This document shows, in pieces, positions 36,278-44,622 of a stretch of DNA of 64,000 nucleotides. Numbering within the stretch: position 1 is the first letter of the stretch; each line of letters starts with the position of its first letter. The stretch lies in the NCBI GenBank assembly GCA_038206985.1, contig JBBRAH010000001.1, positions 1 to 64,000 of the forward strand, written 5' to 3'. Below the pieces are notes generated by a model that had not been told where the DNA came from, did no database searches, and saw nothing but the letters and a program-made list of their open reading frames with translations. Both the position numbers and the translations under genes were made by a program. Source of the stretch: CAXMST01 sp038206985 (lineage in GTDB: Bacteria; Actinomycetota; Thermoleophilia; Solirubrobacterales; 70-9).

Positions 36278-37284
36278 TTCCGGTCCCCACCGAGATGGAC
36301 GAGCGCACCAGCGAGGCGATGGAGACCGTGGTCGAGCACCTGCGCGAGGGCGATCGCTTCCTTCTGACCACTCACGAGGGACCGGATGGCGATGCGCTCG
36401 GCTCTCTGCTGGCGATGCACGGACTGCTCACCCAGCTCGACAAGGACGCGGTGATGTTCCTCGCCGAGAAGGAATTTCCACTGCCCGTCGAGTACCGCTT
36501 CATGCCACTGCAAGAGGTCTTCCACGAGCCGCCCGCCGATCTCGCCGATCGCACGGTGATCTTCCTCGACTGCGGCAACATCGACCGGATGCCGGTCGAG
36601 TGGCTGCAGGAGGGTGGCGAGATCCTCAACATCGACCACCACCACGACAACACATGCTTCGGGCGCCATAACCTCGTGGACGACAGCGCTGCCTGCACGG
36701 CCGAGATCGTCTTCGAGATCGCCGGCCGGCTGGGCGCGACGATCACGCCTGACATCGCGACCGCCCTCTACGTCGGGCTGATCACCGACACGGGCATGTT
36801 CATGTACGAGAACACCGACGCCCGCAGTCATCTCACCGCGGCCGCGCTGATCGAGGCCGGCGTCGACGTCAACGAGATCTTCCGGCGCCTGTACGAGCGG
36901 GTTCCGACCGAGAAGCTGAAGCTGCTCGCCCGGGCCCTCGACCAGGTAGAGCGGCGACTCGACGGGCGTCTTTCAACGGCCTACGTCTCCGCCAATGACT
37001 ACGTGGAGACCGGCGCTGACGAGGTACTCACCGAGGGCATCATCGACTTCGTCAGGGCACTCGAGGGAACGGCCGTGGCCGCGGTCGTCCGCGACAAGCC
37101 GAACAGCGGCGGAGCGGCACGCAAGGCCAGCCTGCGCTCCACGGACGGCAAGGTCGACGTCTCCGCGATCGCCCGCAAGATGGGCGGCGGCGGCCATCGC
37201 CGGGCGGCCGGCTTCTCCAGCGATCTCAGCTACGCCGAGATCATCGCCTTCCTGCAGGCGGAGACCACCGCTCAGCTCGGCTGA
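36274..37284 (+). CDS. nrnA: NanoRNase/pAp phosphatase, DHH family
   Basis: The 336-residue protein is a DHH/DHHA1 phosphoesterase that degrades 2- to 5-mer RNA and 3'-phosphoadenosine 5'-phosphate. Metal-binding residues are in HEGPDGDALGS (His34, Asp38, Asp40) and LNIDHHHDNTCFG; the DHHA1 domain ends with GGGGHRRAAGF. TTG 36274 overlaps rbfA; ATG 36295 is a possible alternative. As pAp phosphatase it would complement the PAPS sulfotransferase upstream, which releases pAp. Confidence 0.92.
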   Translation: MIPVPTEMDERTSEAMETVVEHLREGDRFLLTTHEGPDGDALGSLLAMHGLLTQLDKDAVMFLAEKEFPLPVEYRFMPLQEVFHEPPADLADRTVIFLDCGNIDRMPVEWLQEGGEILNIDHHHDNTCFGRHNLVDDSAACTAEIVFEIAGRLGATITPDIATALYVGLITDTGMFMYENTDARSHLTAAALIEAGVDVNEIFRRLYERVPTEKLKLLARALDQVERRLDGRLSTAYVSANDYVETGADEVLTEGIIDFVRALEGTAVAAVVRDKPNSGGAARKASLRSTDGKVDVSAIARKMGGGGHRRAAGFSSDLSYAEIIAFLQAETTAQLG

Positions 37285-37301
37285 GAGGCGGCATCGGAAC
37301 C

Positions 37302-38129
37302 ATGGGGGGCACCGAGTCTGAGCGGATCCCGCCTGCCCCCGACGCCGGCTTCCTGTTGGCCGACAAGCCGGCTGGAGTCACCTCGCACACGGTCGTCGCC
37401 GCGGCCCGACGCGAGCACGGGATGCGTGCCGGCCACGCGGGCACTCTCGACCCCTTCGCCACCGGCCTGCTGGTGATCCTGCTGGGACGCGCCACGCGCC
37501 TGCAGCGCTACATCCTCGGGCTCCCCAAGACCTATATGGCGACAGCCCGGCTGGGCTGGACCTCGACCACCGGCGATCCCGAGGGCGAGCTCACGCACAC
37601 CGGCAACCTGCCTGAGAAGCTGGAGCTGCCGACGGGAGTGATTACCCAGACCGTGCCGCTCACCTCGGCGGTCCGCGTCGACGGCGAGCGCCTCTACAAG
37701 AAGGCCCACCGCGGTGAGGAAGCTGAGCTCCCCCGGCGCGAGGTCGAGATCTACCGGGCCGAGCTGCTCGAACACGAGGCCGGCTCCGACCGAGCGAGCT
37801 TCGAGATCGAGTGCGCGGCGGGCACCTACATCAGGACCCTCGTCGAGGAGCTCGGTGACGCCTACTGCGAGGGGCTGCGCCGCACCAGGGTCGGGCACCT
37901 GGCGCTCAATGACCGCAACGGTGTACTCCCGGTTGAGGAGCTGCTCGCGCATCTGCCGACCCGGGAACTCACCGGTCCGGAGGCCGAGGACGTTGTCTGC
38001 GGACGAGTCGTGGACTCGGCTGCAAGCGAGCTCGAGGGCGAGCCGCTGGGCTTGATGCTCGGTGAGCGGCTGCTTGCGGTCGCTCGCCCGCGGGGCGGCA
38101 GCCTGAAGACCGACGTGGTGCTCGCGTGA
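37302..38129 (+). CDS. truB: tRNA pseudouridine-55 synthase
   Basis: The 275-residue enzyme makes pseudouridine 55 in the T arm of tRNAs. The catalytic Asp lies in HAGTLDPFATGLL, with the conserved start GFLLADKPAGVTSH and the later CAAGTYIRTLVEELG. It follows nrnA by 17 bp and precedes ribF, as in most Gram-positive bacteria. Confidence 0.95.
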   Translation: MGGTESERIPPAPDAGFLLADKPAGVTSHTVVAAARREHGMRAGHAGTLDPFATGLLVILLGRATRLQRYILGLPKTYMATARLGWTSTTGDPEGELTHTGNLPEKLELPTGVITQTVPLTSAVRVDGERLYKKAHRGEEAELPRREVEIYRAELLEHEAGSDRASFEIECAAGTYIRTLVEELGDAYCEGLRRTRVGHLALNDRNGVLPVEELLAHLPTRELTGPEAEDVVCGRVVDSAASELEGEPLGLMLGERLLAVARPRGGSLKTDVVLA

Positions 38130-38145
38130 GAGAGTTAGGGCTTCT

Positions 38146-39036
38146 GTGAGCGTCCGAGTGACCAGCCTGCCAGACGCCGAACCGCGGCCCCGCCGCGTCG
38201 CGATCGGAACCTTTGACGGCGTGCATGTCGGCCATCGGGAAGTGATCGGCGACGCCGACACGGTGCTCACCTTCGAGCCACACCCGCTTCAGGTGATCCA
38301 CCCCGAGGCGGCGCCGAAGCTGATCATGCCCTTCTCGGTCAAGCGGGACGTGATCGACGGCCTGGGGGTCGAGGAGATCGTCGTGATCCCTTTCGATCGC
38401 GACTTCGCCTCGATCGACCCCGACGACTTCTGCCGCTCGATCCTCGTGGACAAGCTGGGCGCAACCCAGGTGTCGGTGGGCGAGAACTTCCGCTTCGGCG
38501 CGCGGGCCAAGGGCACCCCGGAGTTGCTCGGCTCGCGGGAGGAGTTCGAGACCCGCGTGGTGCCTCTGATCGAGGTCGACGGCGAAGCCGTATCCTCGAC
38601 GCGGATCCGCGCCCTGGTGCTGGCCGGCGAGGTTGACCTCGCAAGCGAGTTCCTCGGCTCCCCGTTCATGGTCGAGGGGGAGGTCGTCGGCGGCGACAAG
38701 CGCGGCCGCACACTCGGCTTTCCGACTGCGAATCTGGTCCCCGACGACGCGCTCGTCTGCCCCGGCTACGGGATCTATGCCGCGTTCGCCAACGGCCTGC
38801 CCGCCGCGATCAACGTGGGCGTGCGGCCGACCTTCGAGACAGGCCGCGGCGTGCTGATCGAGACCTACATCATCGATCACACCGAGGATCTCTACGGCAA
38901 GACCCTCCGGGTGGCGTTCGCCAGGCGACTGCGAGGCGAGAAACGCTTCGACGGAACCGATGAGCTGATCGCGCAGATGAACCGCGACGTCGAGGAGGCG
39001 CGCGAAGTGTGTGCTACCTTCTCGCGCCCCCGCTGA
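38146..39036 (+). CDS. ribF: Bifunctional riboflavin kinase / FAD synthetase
   Basis: The 296-residue protein makes FMN and FAD. The N-terminal nucleotidyltransferase has AIGTFDGVHVGH and VSVGENFRFGARAKG, with SSTRIR at its end. The C-terminal kinase has RGRTLGFPTANL and YGIYAAF, and GVRPTFE. The first domain is shorter than usual between GTFDGVHVGH and FEPHP. GTG 38146 is the start. It lies between truB and rpsO. Confidence 0.95.
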   Translation: MSVRVTSLPDAEPRPRRVAIGTFDGVHVGHREVIGDADTVLTFEPHPLQVIHPEAAPKLIMPFSVKRDVIDGLGVEEIVVIPFDRDFASIDPDDFCRSILVDKLGATQVSVGENFRFGARAKGTPELLGSREEFETRVVPLIEVDGEAVSSTRIRALVLAGEVDLASEFLGSPFMVEGEVVGGDKRGRTLGFPTANLVPDDALVCPGYGIYAAFANGLPAAINVGVRPTFETGRGVLIETYIIDHTEDLYGKTLRVAFARRLRGEKRFDGTDELIAQMNRDVEEAREVCATFSRPR

Positions 39037-39090
39037 AGGCGGCATTCCCGCCGCTCGGCCGGACCCCTATTCTTCACGCAGAGATCACTG

Positions 39091-39360
39091 ATGCCACTCA
39101 CCAAGGAAAAGAAAGCAGAACTCGTCGCCAAGTACGGCGAGAGCGAGCAGGACACCGGGTCCACCGAGGTCCAGGTCGCGCTGCTCACCGAGCGCATCAA
39201 CGAGCTCACCGAGCATCTTCGTGAGCACAAGAAGGACCACCACAGTCGCCGCGGCCTGCTGATGCTCGTCGGCCAGCGCCGCCGTCTGCTGCGCTATCTC
39301 GAGAACACCGATCTCGACCGGTATCGCGGGCTCGTCGCCGAGCTCGGCCTCCGCAAGTGA
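39091..39360 (+). CDS. rpsO: 30S ribosomal protein S15
   Basis: The 89-residue protein binds 16S rRNA early in assembly. The conserved EQDTGSTEVQVALLTERINELTEHL and HKKDHHSRRGLLMLVGQRRRLLRYL are intact. It has normal length. Its stop overlaps the start of a peroxiredoxin gene, which is unusual, because pnp normally follows rpsO directly. Confidence 0.97.
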   Translation: MPLTKEKKAELVAKYGESEQDTGSTEVQVALLTERINELTEHLREHKKDHHSRRGLLMLVGQRRRLLRYLENTDLDRYRGLVAELGLRK

Positions 39361-39812
39361 TCGAAGCGGGCGCCGCGGCGCCTGACTTCACGCTCCCCGA
39401 TCAGGACCAGAACGAGGTATCGCTCTCGGACTTTGCCGGGGTCAAGCTGATCCTCGCCTTCTACCCGTTCGATTTCAGCGCGGTCTGCACCGACCATCTC
39501 TCGGTCTACCAGGAGGTACACGGTGAGATCGAGGCCCAGGGCGCCAAGCTCGTCGGCGTAAGCGTCGATTCCCCGTTTGCGCACAAGGCCTTCCAGGAGA
39601 AGCTCGGCCTGACGATCCCCCTGCTCAGTGACTTCCACCCGCAGGGCGAGATGAGCCGCACCTACGGCGCCCTGATCGAAGAGCGCGGCCACACCAACCG
39701 CTCCCTGGTGATCGTCGAGGACGGCAAGGTCGCCTTCTCGATGGCGGCCGCGACGCCGCTGGAGATCCCCGGCGCCAACGTCATCTTCGACGCGCTCGAA
39801 GAGCTCGCCTGA
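39357..39812 (+). CDS. Peroxiredoxin, AhpE/Bcp-like
   Basis: The 151-residue thioredoxin-fold protein reduces peroxides with a peroxidatic cysteine in YPFDFSAVCTDH. The surrounding APDFTLPDQDQNEVSLSDF and VSVDSPFAHKAF fit the AhpE or Bcp type. No second (resolving) cysteine is visible, so it is probably a 1-Cys enzyme that needs an outside thiol reductant. GTG 39357 overlaps rpsO by 4 bp. It lies beside a DsbA-like gene and both separate rpsO from pnp. Confidence 0.87.
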   Translation: MIEAGAAAPDFTLPDQDQNEVSLSDFAGVKLILAFYPFDFSAVCTDHLSVYQEVHGEIEAQGAKLVGVSVDSPFAHKAFQEKLGLTIPLLSDFHPQGEMSRTYGALIEERGHTNRSLVIVEDGKVAFSMAAATPLEIPGANVIFDALEELA

Positions 39813-39829
39813 GCTGAGCAAGGGCTGCG

Positions 39830-40357
39830 ATGGGCTCCGAGGGCCTCGGCAGCGCAGCGGTTCCGGCGCCTGAGCCCGACGCGCATCTGCGTGGGTCGGG
39901 CGGACCGGCGGTGACGCTGTACCTGGATCTGGCCTGCCCGCACTGTGCGGTGGTCTGGGTCGAGGCCCGGGAGCTACCGCTCAGCCTCTGCGTGCGCCAT
40001 TTTCCGATCGAGAGCAAGCGCCCGCGGGCCGCAGCGCTGCACGCGGCTACGGAGGCGGCGGTACTGCAGGGCGGGGAGGAGGCCTTCTGGGGGATGTGGG
40101 ACTCGCTGTACGAGGACCGGGGGCGCGTGGACGACCCGCACCTGTGGGAGCGGGCGCGGGAACTGGGGCTGGACGTGGAGCGGTTCGAGGCCGATCGGCG
40201 GGGGGATCAGGTTGCCGAGCGGGTGCGACGGGACTTCCGGAGTGGGATCCGGGCCGGAGTGACGGGGACTCCGGCGGGGTTTTTGGATGGGAGACCGTTG
40301 GGCAGCGAGGGGGAGGAGCTCGGCGGCGTGCTGCGGGCGCTGGCCGAGGTCGGCTGA
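39830..40357 (+). CDS. DsbA-like thioredoxin-fold protein
   Basis: The 175-residue protein has a CPHC active site (YLDLACPHCAVVW) and the cis-proline region GVTGTPAGFLDG typical of DsbA/FrnE-type oxidoreductases. No signal peptide is present, so it is cytoplasmic. It may partner the peroxiredoxin upstream (17 bp gap). The second half is extremely G-rich on the coding strand, with runs of three to six G, unlike its neighbours. Confidence 0.8.
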   Translation: MGSEGLGSAAVPAPEPDAHLRGSGGPAVTLYLDLACPHCAVVWVEARELPLSLCVRHFPIESKRPRAAALHAATEAAVLQGGEEAFWGMWDSLYEDRGRVDDPHLWERARELGLDVERFEADRRGDQVAERVRRDFRSGIRAGVTGTPAGFLDGRPLGSEGEELGGVLRALAEVG

Positions 40358-40434
40358 CAGGCCGCTCGGCCCTGGGCGGGCTGCGGAGTTTTCCTGGACC
40401 TGTAACCTCAGCCACTAAGCAGAGCAATCTGAAA

Positions 40435-40489
40435 CAAGAAGGGCTTCATCGGCCGGGAAACCGTTTCCCGTTGCCAGGCGCGAGGCCCT
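40435..40489 (+). promoter_or_regulatory. Structured pnp leader hairpin
   Basis: CGGGAAAC and GTTTCCCG (40454-40470) form an almost perfect hairpin. Outer bases AGGGC (about 40440) and GCCCT (about 40484) can also pair. It lies just upstream of the pnp start at 40512, within a 154-bp gap. PNPase leaders in other bacteria form an RNase III-cut hairpin used in autoregulation, so a similar role is inferred. Confidence 0.4.
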
Positions 40490-40511
40490 ACGGAAGGACA
40501 ACGAAATATCT

Positions 40512-42806
40512 ATGAGTATGTTTGACGTGACCACGGTCGCTGTCGAGATCGGCGGCGAGGAAATCTCGTTCGAGACCGGCAAGATGGCCCGCCAGGCGAG
40601 CGGCTCGGTAGTCGTCCGCAGCGGCGACACCACAGTTCTCTCCACGGCCACCAAGGGCCGCCTGAAAGACTTCGACTTTCTGCCCCTCACAGTTGATGTT
40701 GAGGAGCGCCACTACGCAGTCGGCAAGATTCCCGGCTCCTACTTCCGGCGCGAAGCGCGTGCCGGCGAGAAGGCAACGCTTACCTGCCGGATGATCGACC
40801 GCCCGCTGCGGCCGCTCTTCCCCAAGGGCTGGAAGTACGAGACGCAGCTCGTCTCGATGCCGCTCTCGGTTGACCACGTGCACCCCTACGACGTGATGGC
40901 GATGAACGGCGCCTCCGCGGCGCTGGCCGTCTCCGATATTCCCGTGCACGCCTATGTCGGCGCGGTCCGGGTCGGCAAGCTCGACGGCGACTTCGTCGTC
41001 AACCCGCCCGAGGACCGGCACGAGGAGATGGAGATGGACCTGATCGTCTCCGGCTCCAAGGACGCGATCCTGATGGTCGAGTGCGGCGCCGACGGCGTCA
41101 GCGAGGCCGAGGTGCTCGACGCGCTCGATATCGCCCACGGCGAGATCAAGAAGCTCGTCGGCGCGATGGAGGAGCTCGAGTCGAAGGCCGGCAAGGAGAA
41201 GACCGAGGTCGACTCGCCCGTCACCGACGAGGACCTGATCGCCAAGATCAAGGATGGCTTCGACGCCAAGCTGGAGGAGGCCACCACGGTCAAGGACAAG
41301 CTCGAGCGCCAGGACGCGATCGACGCCGTCAAGACCGAGGTCACCGAAGCGCTCGCTGCCGACACCGGTGACGAGGATGCCGATGCGGAGCAGTCCGCTG
41401 AGGTCTCCCGCCACTTCGGCATCGTCGAGAAGGAGATGATCCGCAAGCACATCGCCGTGGACAAGAAGCGTCCCGACGGTCGTGCCAAGGATGAGATCCG
41501 TCCGATCGAGACTGAGGTCGACCTCTCCCCGCGCGTGCACGGCTCAGCGCTGTTCACCCGCGGCGAGACGCAAATCCTCTCCAACGTCGCTCTGGGCACC
41601 ACCCGGATGGACATGAAGCTCGACAACCTCGGGCTGCAGGAGAAGAAGACCTTCATGCACCACTACAACTTCCCGCCCTACTCGGTCGGCGAAGCTGGGT
41701 TCATGCGCGGTCCGAAGCGTCGTGACATCGGCCACGGAGCGCTCGCGGAGCGGGCCCTGGAGCCGACGATTCCCAGCCAGGATGATTTCCCCTACGTGAC
41801 CCGGGTCGTCTCCGAGACGCTCGAGTCCAACGGGTCCTCCTCGATGGGTTCGGTCTGCGCCTCCTCGATGGCCCTGCAGGCGGCCGGCGTTCCGGTCTCC
41901 GCACCGGTTGCCGGTGTTGCCATGGGTCTGATCAAGGAGGGCGACGACTACATCGTCCTCACCGACATCGCCGGCGTCGAGGATCACCTCGGCGACATGG
42001 ACTTCAAGGTCGCCGGCACCAAGGACGGGATCACCGCCCTGCAGATGGACATCAAGATCACCGGTGTCACCTTCGACATCCTCCGGGACGCGCTGGATCA
42101 GGCCAACGACGGCCGCCAGTTCATCCTCGGCAAGATGGCTGAGGCAGTCGATGGGCCGCGCGAGCAGCTCAGCCCGACGGCACCGCGGATCGAGACGATC
42201 AAGATCGATCCGGAGAAGATCGGCGCGGTCATCGGCAAGGGTGGCGAGACCATCCGCGGTCTCTGCGAGACCTACGAGGCCGAGATCGATGTCGAGGACG
42301 ACGGATCGGTCCGGGTCTACGCCGCCAACGGCGAGCTCGTCGAGGCCTGCATCTCGCAGATCGAGATGATGACCCGCGAGGCCGAGGTCGGCGATAAGTT
42401 CACCGGCAAGGTCGTCAAGACGACCACCTTCGGCGCCTTCGTCGAGATCGTCAAGGGCACCGACGGCCTGCTGCACATCAGCAACGTCAAGCCGGGCGAG
42501 CGCGTCGACAGCGTCGACGATGTCCTCAGCTCCGGTGACGAGATCGACGTGACCGTGGTCGAGGTCGACCGCGAGCGTGGCCGTATCGGCCTGCGTCTCT
42601 CCGACGACCCCTCGATCGCGGACAAGACGGCCGAGGAGCTCAGCTCCGTCGGTACCGGCGACCCCGCCTTCGGCGGCGGTGGCGGCGGACGCGGCGGTCG
42701 TGACCGCGGTGGAGACCGGGGTGGACGAGGCGGCGATCGCGGTGGACGAGGCGGTCGTGACCGCGGCGGACGAGGCGGCGACCGCGAGCGGCGATCGCGC
42801 GACTAG
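40512..42806 (+). CDS. pnp: Polyribonucleotide nucleotidyltransferase (PNPase) with RGG-like tail
   Basis: The 764-residue phosphorolytic 3'-5' exoribonuclease has two RNase PH-like cores, an intervening helical domain, a KH domain (IGAVIGKGGETIRGL) and an S1 domain (FTGKVVKTTTFGAFVEIVKG). The second core has the catalytic region SSMGSVCASSMALQAAGVPV. The last 44 residues (721-764) are an Arg/Gly/Asp repeat tail, GGRGGRDRGG and similar, which is not part of normal PNPase and may bind RNA or other degradosome partners. Two in-frame starts (ATG 40512, ATG 40518) are near each other. Confidence 0.95.
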   Translation: MSMFDVTTVAVEIGGEEISFETGKMARQASGSVVVRSGDTTVLSTATKGRLKDFDFLPLTVDVEERHYAVGKIPGSYFRREARAGEKATLTCRMIDRPLRPLFPKGWKYETQLVSMPLSVDHVHPYDVMAMNGASAALAVSDIPVHAYVGAVRVGKLDGDFVVNPPEDRHEEMEMDLIVSGSKDAILMVECGADGVSEAEVLDALDIAHGEIKKLVGAMEELESKAGKEKTEVDSPVTDEDLIAKIKDGFDAKLEEATTVKDKLERQDAIDAVKTEVTEALAADTGDEDADAEQSAEVSRHFGIVEKEMIRKHIAVDKKRPDGRAKDEIRPIETEVDLSPRVHGSALFTRGETQILSNVALGTTRMDMKLDNLGLQEKKTFMHHYNFPPYSVGEAGFMRGPKRRDIGHGALAERALEPTIPSQDDFPYVTRVVSETLESNGSSSMGSVCASSMALQAAGVPVSAPVAGVAMGLIKEGDDYIVLTDIAGVEDHLGDMDFKVAGTKDGITALQMDIKITGVTFDILRDALDQANDGRQFILGKMAEAVDGPREQLSPTAPRIETIKIDPEKIGAVIGKGGETIRGLCETYEAEIDVEDDGSVRVYAANGELVEACISQIEMMTREAEVGDKFTGKVVKTTTFGAFVEIVKGTDGLLHISNVKPGERVDSVDDVLSSGDEIDVTVVEVDRERGRIGLRLSDDPSIADKTAEELSSVGTGDPAFGGGGGGRGGRDRGGDRGGRGGDRGGRGGRDRGGRGGDRERRSRD

Positions 42807-42842
42807 CGCGACCGCTTCGCAGAGCCAAGGACACCAGGCAAG

Positions 42843-44126
42843 TTGAGCACCCTTCCGGAAGGAATCGAGCTGACCGAGACGGACGGCGGCCTGCGGGTCG
42901 TCACCGAGGCCGTGCCCTCGGTCCGTTCGGTCACGCTCGGCCTCTGGGTCCGGACGGGTTCGAGGAACGAGACGCCGGCTGAGGCCGGCGTTTCGCATTT
43001 CCTCGAGCACCTGCTCTTCAAGGGGACCGAACGCCACTCGGCGATCGAGATCTCCGAGTACTTCGACGGTCTCGGCGCCGCAACCAACGCGGCGACCGGC
43101 AAAGAGACCACCCACCTGTACTCGCGCTTCATCGATGAGCACACCGAGGCCGCCTTCGACGTCCTCGCGGAGATGTTCCTGAAGCCGACCTTTCCCGATA
43201 TTGACTCCGAGCGTCAGGTCGTGCTCGAGGAGATCGCAATGTACGAGGACGAGCCCTCCGACCGCGTCCACGACGTGCTCGCCGGCGCCGTCTTTGGCGA
43301 CCACCCGCTCGGGCGCCGCATCCTCGGCCGCTCCGAGGTGATCGCCGACACCCCGATCCCCGAGATCTCCGACTATCACCAGCGCCACTACGTCGGCCCC
43401 AAGCTGGTCGTCTCCGCCGCCGGCTCGCTCGAGCATGAGCGCATCGTCGAGCTGGCCGAGCGCTTCCTGGCGGCAAATGGGGGAGAGGCCCCCGAGCTGG
43501 ACACCTCCGAGCCCGACACCCGCCCTCGCCTCGTCTTCTATCCCAAGGAGACCGAGCAGTACCACATCTGCTTCGGCGCGCCCGGCATCGCCCGTGGCGA
43601 CGACCGCCGCTTCGTTCTCGGTGTGATGGACACGATCTTCGGCGGCTCGACCTCCTCGCGACTGTTCCGCGAGATCCGTGAGAAACGCGGCCTCGCCTAC
43701 TCGGTCGGCACCTACTCCGACTCCTACGTCGACCGCGGCCTGAGCGCGATGTACGTCGGCACCCGCGAGGACAACGTCGCGGAGGCCTGCGAGATCATCG
43801 GCCACGAACTCGAGTCCCTGCGCAGCGATGGCGTCACCGACATCGAGCTCAACCGGGCCAAGGAGCACGTCAAGGGGCGCACGGTCCTGGCGCTCGAATC
43901 GACGCCCGGCCGCATGAGCCGCAACGCACGCGCCGCCCTCTTCGACCAGCCCTTCCTCTCGATCGACGAAATCATCGAGCGCGTCGACGCTGTCAGCTGC
44001 GAGGACGTCCTCGCCCTGGCCCGCGAGCTCTACGCGCCCGAGTCACTCTCGGCAGGCTGCATCGGCGCCGACGAGGAGCGCTTCCGCTCCGCCGTCGCCC
44101 CGGTCAGCGAAGCGCTCGTCGCCTAG
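42843..44126 (+). CDS. M16 family zinc metallopeptidase (MlpA/PqqL-like)
   Basis: The 427-residue peptidase has the inverted zinc motif HFLEH (His52, Glu55, His56) and the distal glutamate region ERQVVLEEIAMYEDEP (about residue 129). The second half is the non-catalytic domain with RGLAYSVGTYSDSY. It resembles B. subtilis MlpA, which lies at the same place relative to pnp. Its natural substrate is unknown. TTG 42843 is the start. Confidence 0.92.
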   Translation: MSTLPEGIELTETDGGLRVVTEAVPSVRSVTLGLWVRTGSRNETPAEAGVSHFLEHLLFKGTERHSAIEISEYFDGLGAATNAATGKETTHLYSRFIDEHTEAAFDVLAEMFLKPTFPDIDSERQVVLEEIAMYEDEPSDRVHDVLAGAVFGDHPLGRRILGRSEVIADTPIPEISDYHQRHYVGPKLVVSAAGSLEHERIVELAERFLAANGGEAPELDTSEPDTRPRLVFYPKETEQYHICFGAPGIARGDDRRFVLGVMDTIFGGSTSSRLFREIREKRGLAYSVGTYSDSYVDRGLSAMYVGTREDNVAEACEIIGHELESLRSDGVTDIELNRAKEHVKGRTVLALESTPGRMSRNARAALFDQPFLSIDEIIERVDAVSCEDVLALARELYAPESLSAGCIGADEERFRSAVAPVSEALVA

Positions 44127-44198
44127 CGCCGGCCCGGGCCGAACCGGTGGCGCTTGATCAGCGTCGTGATCCCCGCTGCGTCGCCTGGTTCACCGCCG

Positions 44199-44537
44199 TC
44201 ACGGTGGTCTGCTCGTCCCTGCATCGCCGATCCAGTGCTCGCAGTAGGAGCGCTCCTCGCTCTCCTCGCCGATTGCCTCGAGCAGGTCGAGCGCTGCCTC
44301 CCGTGCGATCGCCGGCCCCTCAGCGCTGCCCGGCCTCAAGCATTCCCGATGGATCTGGCCCCAGATCTGCCACAGGCCCGCACCGAGCGACCATGAGGTC
44401 GCGCTGTGCATGCCCAGCTGCTCGAGTCGCTCTACGGCAGGTAGTGGGTCGCGCGGCTCCAGCACCTGCCCCGCGGCTTGTGCCGCCTCCGATCGCAACT
44501 CGCGGAGACTGATCCTCTGGGTCACTCGCTCGTCCAC
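44199..44537 (-). CDS. Hypothetical protein, helical
   Basis: A minus-strand frame from GTG 44535-44537 encodes 112 residues rich in Glu, Leu and Ala (DERVTQRISLRELRSEA..., then LEAIGEESEERSYCEHW). Codon third positions are GC-rich and composition looks coding. The start is uncertain, as the frame stays open upstream to within the dapB start. No family is recognised. It is divergent from dapB. Confidence 0.5.
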   Translation of the reverse strand: MDERVTQRISLRELRSEAAQAAGQVLEPRDPLPAVERLEQLGMHSATSWSLGAGLWQIWGQIHRECLRPGSAEGPAIAREAALDLLEAIGEESEERSYCEHWIGDAGTSRPP

Positions 44538-44622
44538 TGCCGCGATGCACGCTAGCCGGTCGGCCGGAGGCCGCGGCGACGGCTGGCGCTGCGACAGAAA
44601 TCGGTTCGCATATGCTGGGTCG

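Noticed and set aside
41544..43868. Very long open minus-strand frame opposite pnp and the M16 peptidase gene
   Set aside because: It mirrors the codon structure of two well-supported plus-strand genes and reads as low-complexity Asp/Gly/Leu-rich sequence without motifs; typical antisense artefact of high-GC DNA. The same holds for the minus-strand frame opposite carB (18368-20053).
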